The notes beneath the pieces are model-generated. The model made no database searches. It was not told the origin of the DNA and worked only from the letters and a program-made list of their open reading frames with translations. DNA of 7,788 bases, taken from contig JAVEYH010000145.1 of assembly GCA_034003585.1 (NCBI GenBank), positions 1-7,788 of the forward strand, in the 5' to 3' direction. This DNA is from JAPXSY01 sp034003585. Its GTDB lineage: Bacteria > Verrucomicrobiota > Kiritimatiellia > RFP12 > UBA1067. A program made the position numbers and the translations under genes. Positions 5,684 to 7,788 of the stretch are shown here, piece by piece. Position 1 is the first letter of the stretch; the number at the start of each line of letters is the position of its first letter.

Positions 5684-7788
5684 ATGTGTGTGCGGCGGAT
5701 CTTTATGGTTGCGGGCATTATGCTCAGTGCCGGGAATGCGGTTGCCGGCGGGTTTACGTTTGTTTCCGGCGATCAGGCGGTACCCATCACGGTGGCGGAG
5801 GGGGAGCCGGCGTTTGTACGGCTGGCGGCAGAGGATTTGGCCTCGGATGTGGCGAAAATCACAAGGCACAAACCGGCGGTGCTGAGCGGCGAGCCAACCG
5901 CGGGGGCGTGCGTCGTGATCGCCACCCGCTCCGGCGGCGCCTGGGAAAGCTACCGCGTGGCGGCAGAGAACGGGCGGCTGATCATTGAAGGGGGCGACCC
6001 GCGCGGTACGATGTTCGGCGTGTACGCATTCGCGGAACGCTATCTGAAGGTTGACCCGCTCTGGTTCTGGTCCGGCCGCGAGCCAGCCCAACGCGCGGAG
6101 CTGAAGTGGGACGGGGTCGCGCTGGTTTCCGGCTCCCCCGCGTTCCGTTTCCGCGGCTGGTTCATCAACGACGAGGATCTTTTGACGGAGTGGATGGAAA
6201 GCGGGGGGAAACGTGACATCGATTACCCCTACTACAAACAGGTGGTCAACCGCGAGGCCATGCGCGCCGTGGTCGAGGCGCTGGTGCGCAGCCGTTTCAA
6301 TCTGATCATCCCGGCCAGCTTCATCGACATCCTGAACCCGCCGGAGCGGGCGCTGGTGGAGGAGTGCGCCCGGCGTGGCGTGTTCGTGTCGCAGCATCAT
6401 GTGGAGCCGATGGGCGTAAGTGCGTTTTCGTATTTCAACTACTGGAAGGCGCGCGGCAGGGATCTGAAGTATTCCTATTTCAGCCAGCCGGACGAGTTGC
6501 GCGAGGTATGGCGCGCGTATGCGCGGAAATGGGCTGATTTCCCAAACGTGATCTGGCAACTCGGTTTGCGCGGCGTGGCCGACCGGCCCATGTGGATGGC
6601 GGATCCGGGCGTGCCGCAGTCGGATGCGGACCGCGGGCGGATCATCTCTGAGGCGATGGCAGAGCAGGTACGGATTCTGGATGCCGTGTGTCCGAAAGAG
6701 GGCCGCCTGATGTCCACGACCTTGTGGGCGGAGGGAACGGTGCTGAACCGGCAAGGGCATCTGGCGATCCCCGAAGGGACGATCATCGTGTTCGCGGACA
6801 ACTCGCCGGGGTGGAAATGGCAGCGGGATTTTTTTGAGACCCCCCGGAATCCGCAGAACACGTATGGCGTCTACTATCACCATGCGCTGTTCGGCAGCGG
6901 ACCGCATTTGGCGCAGGTGGTGCCGCCGCACAAAACGTTCGAGTTGTTGCAGACGGCCAAAGGAAACGGCGCGGCGGAGTATGCCATTTTCAATGTCTCC
7001 AATGTGCGCGAGTTTGTGCTGGGAATCGCCGCGACGGCTGCCATGACCTGGCGCCTGGACGGCACCGATCCCGAAGCGTGGCTGGAGTCCTGGACGGCGG
7101 AACGTTTCACGGTGCGACAGCCGGAAATTGCGAAGGCCTACCGCATTTACTTCAACGCCTATCAGATCCATGACCGTCAGCAGGTGCCGTTCCTGATGGA
7201 CGGTCAAATGTTCCACGCGGGCAGGTCGGCACTGGCCGAAATTTCAAAAAAAGTCAAGACGCGCGCAACCGGAGCGGGAACGGAACCTGAAGGGATCCGG
7301 TTGCCGGGAGCGTCCGCCACGGCGGAGGAGCCCGGCGGCACGGTTCGCGCCGGGGATGCGTTTCATGCGGGACTGAGCGACATGCATCCGGTCAGCCTTG
7401 GGCGCCGCGAGACCCTCCGGCGTGTGGCGGCGCAACGGACGGGGTTCCGCCTGGCCGCACTGCATGCGGGGGCGGCGGTTACGCGGCTGCCGGAAGCCGA
7501 GGCGGTGACGCTACGGGACAACCTGATTTATCCGGCGAGTTTCATGGAGCGGGCAAGCGCGTGGCTGGAGCATGTGCTGCTGGCGGCGGAGGCGCTCGAT
7601 GTGGGTGATCTGTCCGTGTGCGAACGCGAATTGGGGAGGGCGGAAACGGCATTTGCGGAAATCCCGGTGTTGGCTGAGGCGTATTGTCACGGTCCGTGGA
7701 GGGAGTGGTACCGCGGATGTACGAAGCTGAACATCCGCGCGGTGCTGGATACGACGCGGCATGTGGCGAAGGCCGTGCGAGAGCGGGG
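5684..7788 (+). CDS. Secreted GH115-type alpha-glucuronidase-like protein (3' end beyond the window)
   Basis: The frame stays open from the ATG at 5684 to the right edge: 701 complete codons with no stop. The start is set by AAGGAGGT (5671-5678), the best ribosome binding site in the window, and by a signal peptide (CVRR, hydrophobic core, cut near AVAGG). The N-terminal domain ends with GGDPRGTMFGVYAF (Asp105 in it) and WFW (127-129), a typical GH115 junction. The barrel carries FRGWFINDED (Asn162-Asp165), HHVEPM (238-243, Glu241), LGLRGVADRPMW (Arg296), FADN (Asn373) and YYHH (397-400). GH115 enzymes remove (4-O-methyl)glucuronic acid from xylan or arabinogalactan side chains. A Gly/Ala/Glu-rich linker follows at about 520-560, then a helical segment with GPWREWYR near the edge, like the GH115 post-barrel region. 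Some usual active-site blocks look altered (FADNSPGW where many members have a DDN-Y-G motif), so the exact substrate is uncertain. A distant member of the family or a DUF4838-type relative is the alternative. Confidence 0.85.
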   Translation, partial: MCVRRIFMVAGIMLSAGNAVAGGFTFVSGDQAVPITVAEGEPAFVRLAAEDLASDVAKITRHKPAVLSGEPTAGACVVIATRSGGAWESYRVAAENGRLIIEGGDPRGTMFGVYAFAERYLKVDPLWFWSGREPAQRAELKWDGVALVSGSPAFRFRGWFINDEDLLTEWMESGGKRDIDYPYYKQVVNREAMRAVVEALVRSRFNLIIPASFIDILNPPERALVEECARRGVFVSQHHVEPMGVSAFSYFNYWKARGRDLKYSYFSQPDELREVWRAYARKWADFPNVIWQLGLRGVADRPMWMADPGVPQSDADRGRIISEAMAEQVRILDAVCPKEGRLMSTTLWAEGTVLNRQGHLAIPEGTIIVFADNSPGWKWQRDFFETPRNPQNTYGVYYHHALFGSGPHLAQVVPPHKTFELLQTAKGNGAAEYAIFNVSNVREFVLGIAATAAMTWRLDGTDPEAWLESWTAERFTVRQPEIAKAYRIYFNAYQIHDRQQVPFLMDGQMFHAGRSALAEISKKVKTRATGAGTEPEGIRLPGASATAEEPGGTVRAGDAFHAGLSDMHPVSLGRRETLRRVAAQRTGFRLAALHAGAAVTRLPEAEAVTLRDNLIYPASFMERASAWLEHVLLAAEALDVGDLSVCERELGRAETAFAEIPVLAEAYCHGPWREWYRGCTKLNIRAVLDTTRHVAKAVRER

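Noticed and set aside
4792..5718. 308-codon minus-strand open frame opposite the GH39-like gene
   Set aside because: There is no domain, and the composition is typical of an antisense frame in GC-rich DNA; it crosses the end of a real gene and the hairpin region.
5596..5988. Small + strand frame starting with TTG before and inside the GH115-like gene
   Set aside because: Cys/Gly/Arg-rich translation without a domain, out of frame with the well-supported GH115-like gene, and running through the 10-bp hairpin.
5678..7216. 512-codon minus-strand open frame opposite the GH115-like gene
   Set aside because: It is an antisense shadow: the + strand shows family motifs, a strong ribosome binding site and a signal peptide, while this one shows none.

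Overview
The window is GC-rich and carries four consecutive genes, all on the + strand; the last one runs off the right edge. All four products start with a Sec-type signal peptide and have a clear purine-rich ribosome binding site. The order is: a secreted beta-solenoid protein of the autotransporter-repeat type (139-1776), a right-handed parallel beta-helix glycoside hydrolase that reads like family GH141 (1874-4051), a clan GH-A TIM-barrel glycoside hydrolase of GH39-like type (4132-5583), and a GH115-type alpha-glucuronidase-like protein (5684 to the edge). No RNA gene, mobile element, CRISPR array or transporter gene is visible.

The combination of GC-rich DNA, a 'GGNW...GVPGAEDTA.F' beta-repeat surface protein and a run of diverged secreted glycoside hydrolases without SusC/SusD genes suggests a polysaccharide-degrading member of the PVC superphylum (Kiritimatiellota, Verrucomicrobiota or Lentisphaerota). 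This is inferred from protein style only; no marker gene is present.

Region by region: positions 1-138 are a noncoding leader whose left half is clearly AT-richer than the rest, with a direct repeat and a small palindrome, and it probably holds the promoter. The three gaps between genes are 97, 80 and 100 bases. Each holds a predictable RNA hairpin: a bulged stem right after the first stop codon plus two overlapping alternative stems before the GH141-like gene; a stem that would cover the ribosome binding site of the GH39-like gene; and a perfect 10-bp stem before the GH115-like gene. None is followed by a T-run. The set is most simply read as one operon with structured junctions.

Functionally, the three enzymes look like an extracytoplasmic kit for a branched, glucuronic-acid-decorated polysaccharide: GH115 would remove glucuronosyl side groups, the GH141-like enzyme would cut a fucosidic or xylosidic linkage, and the GH39-like enzyme would trim backbone or side-chain sugars. 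Glucuronoxylan, fucoidan-type glucuronofucans, arabinogalactan and pectic side chains are all possible; the sequence alone does not decide. The beta-solenoid protein may be a surface or sugar-contacting partner, but this rests only on position and fold type.
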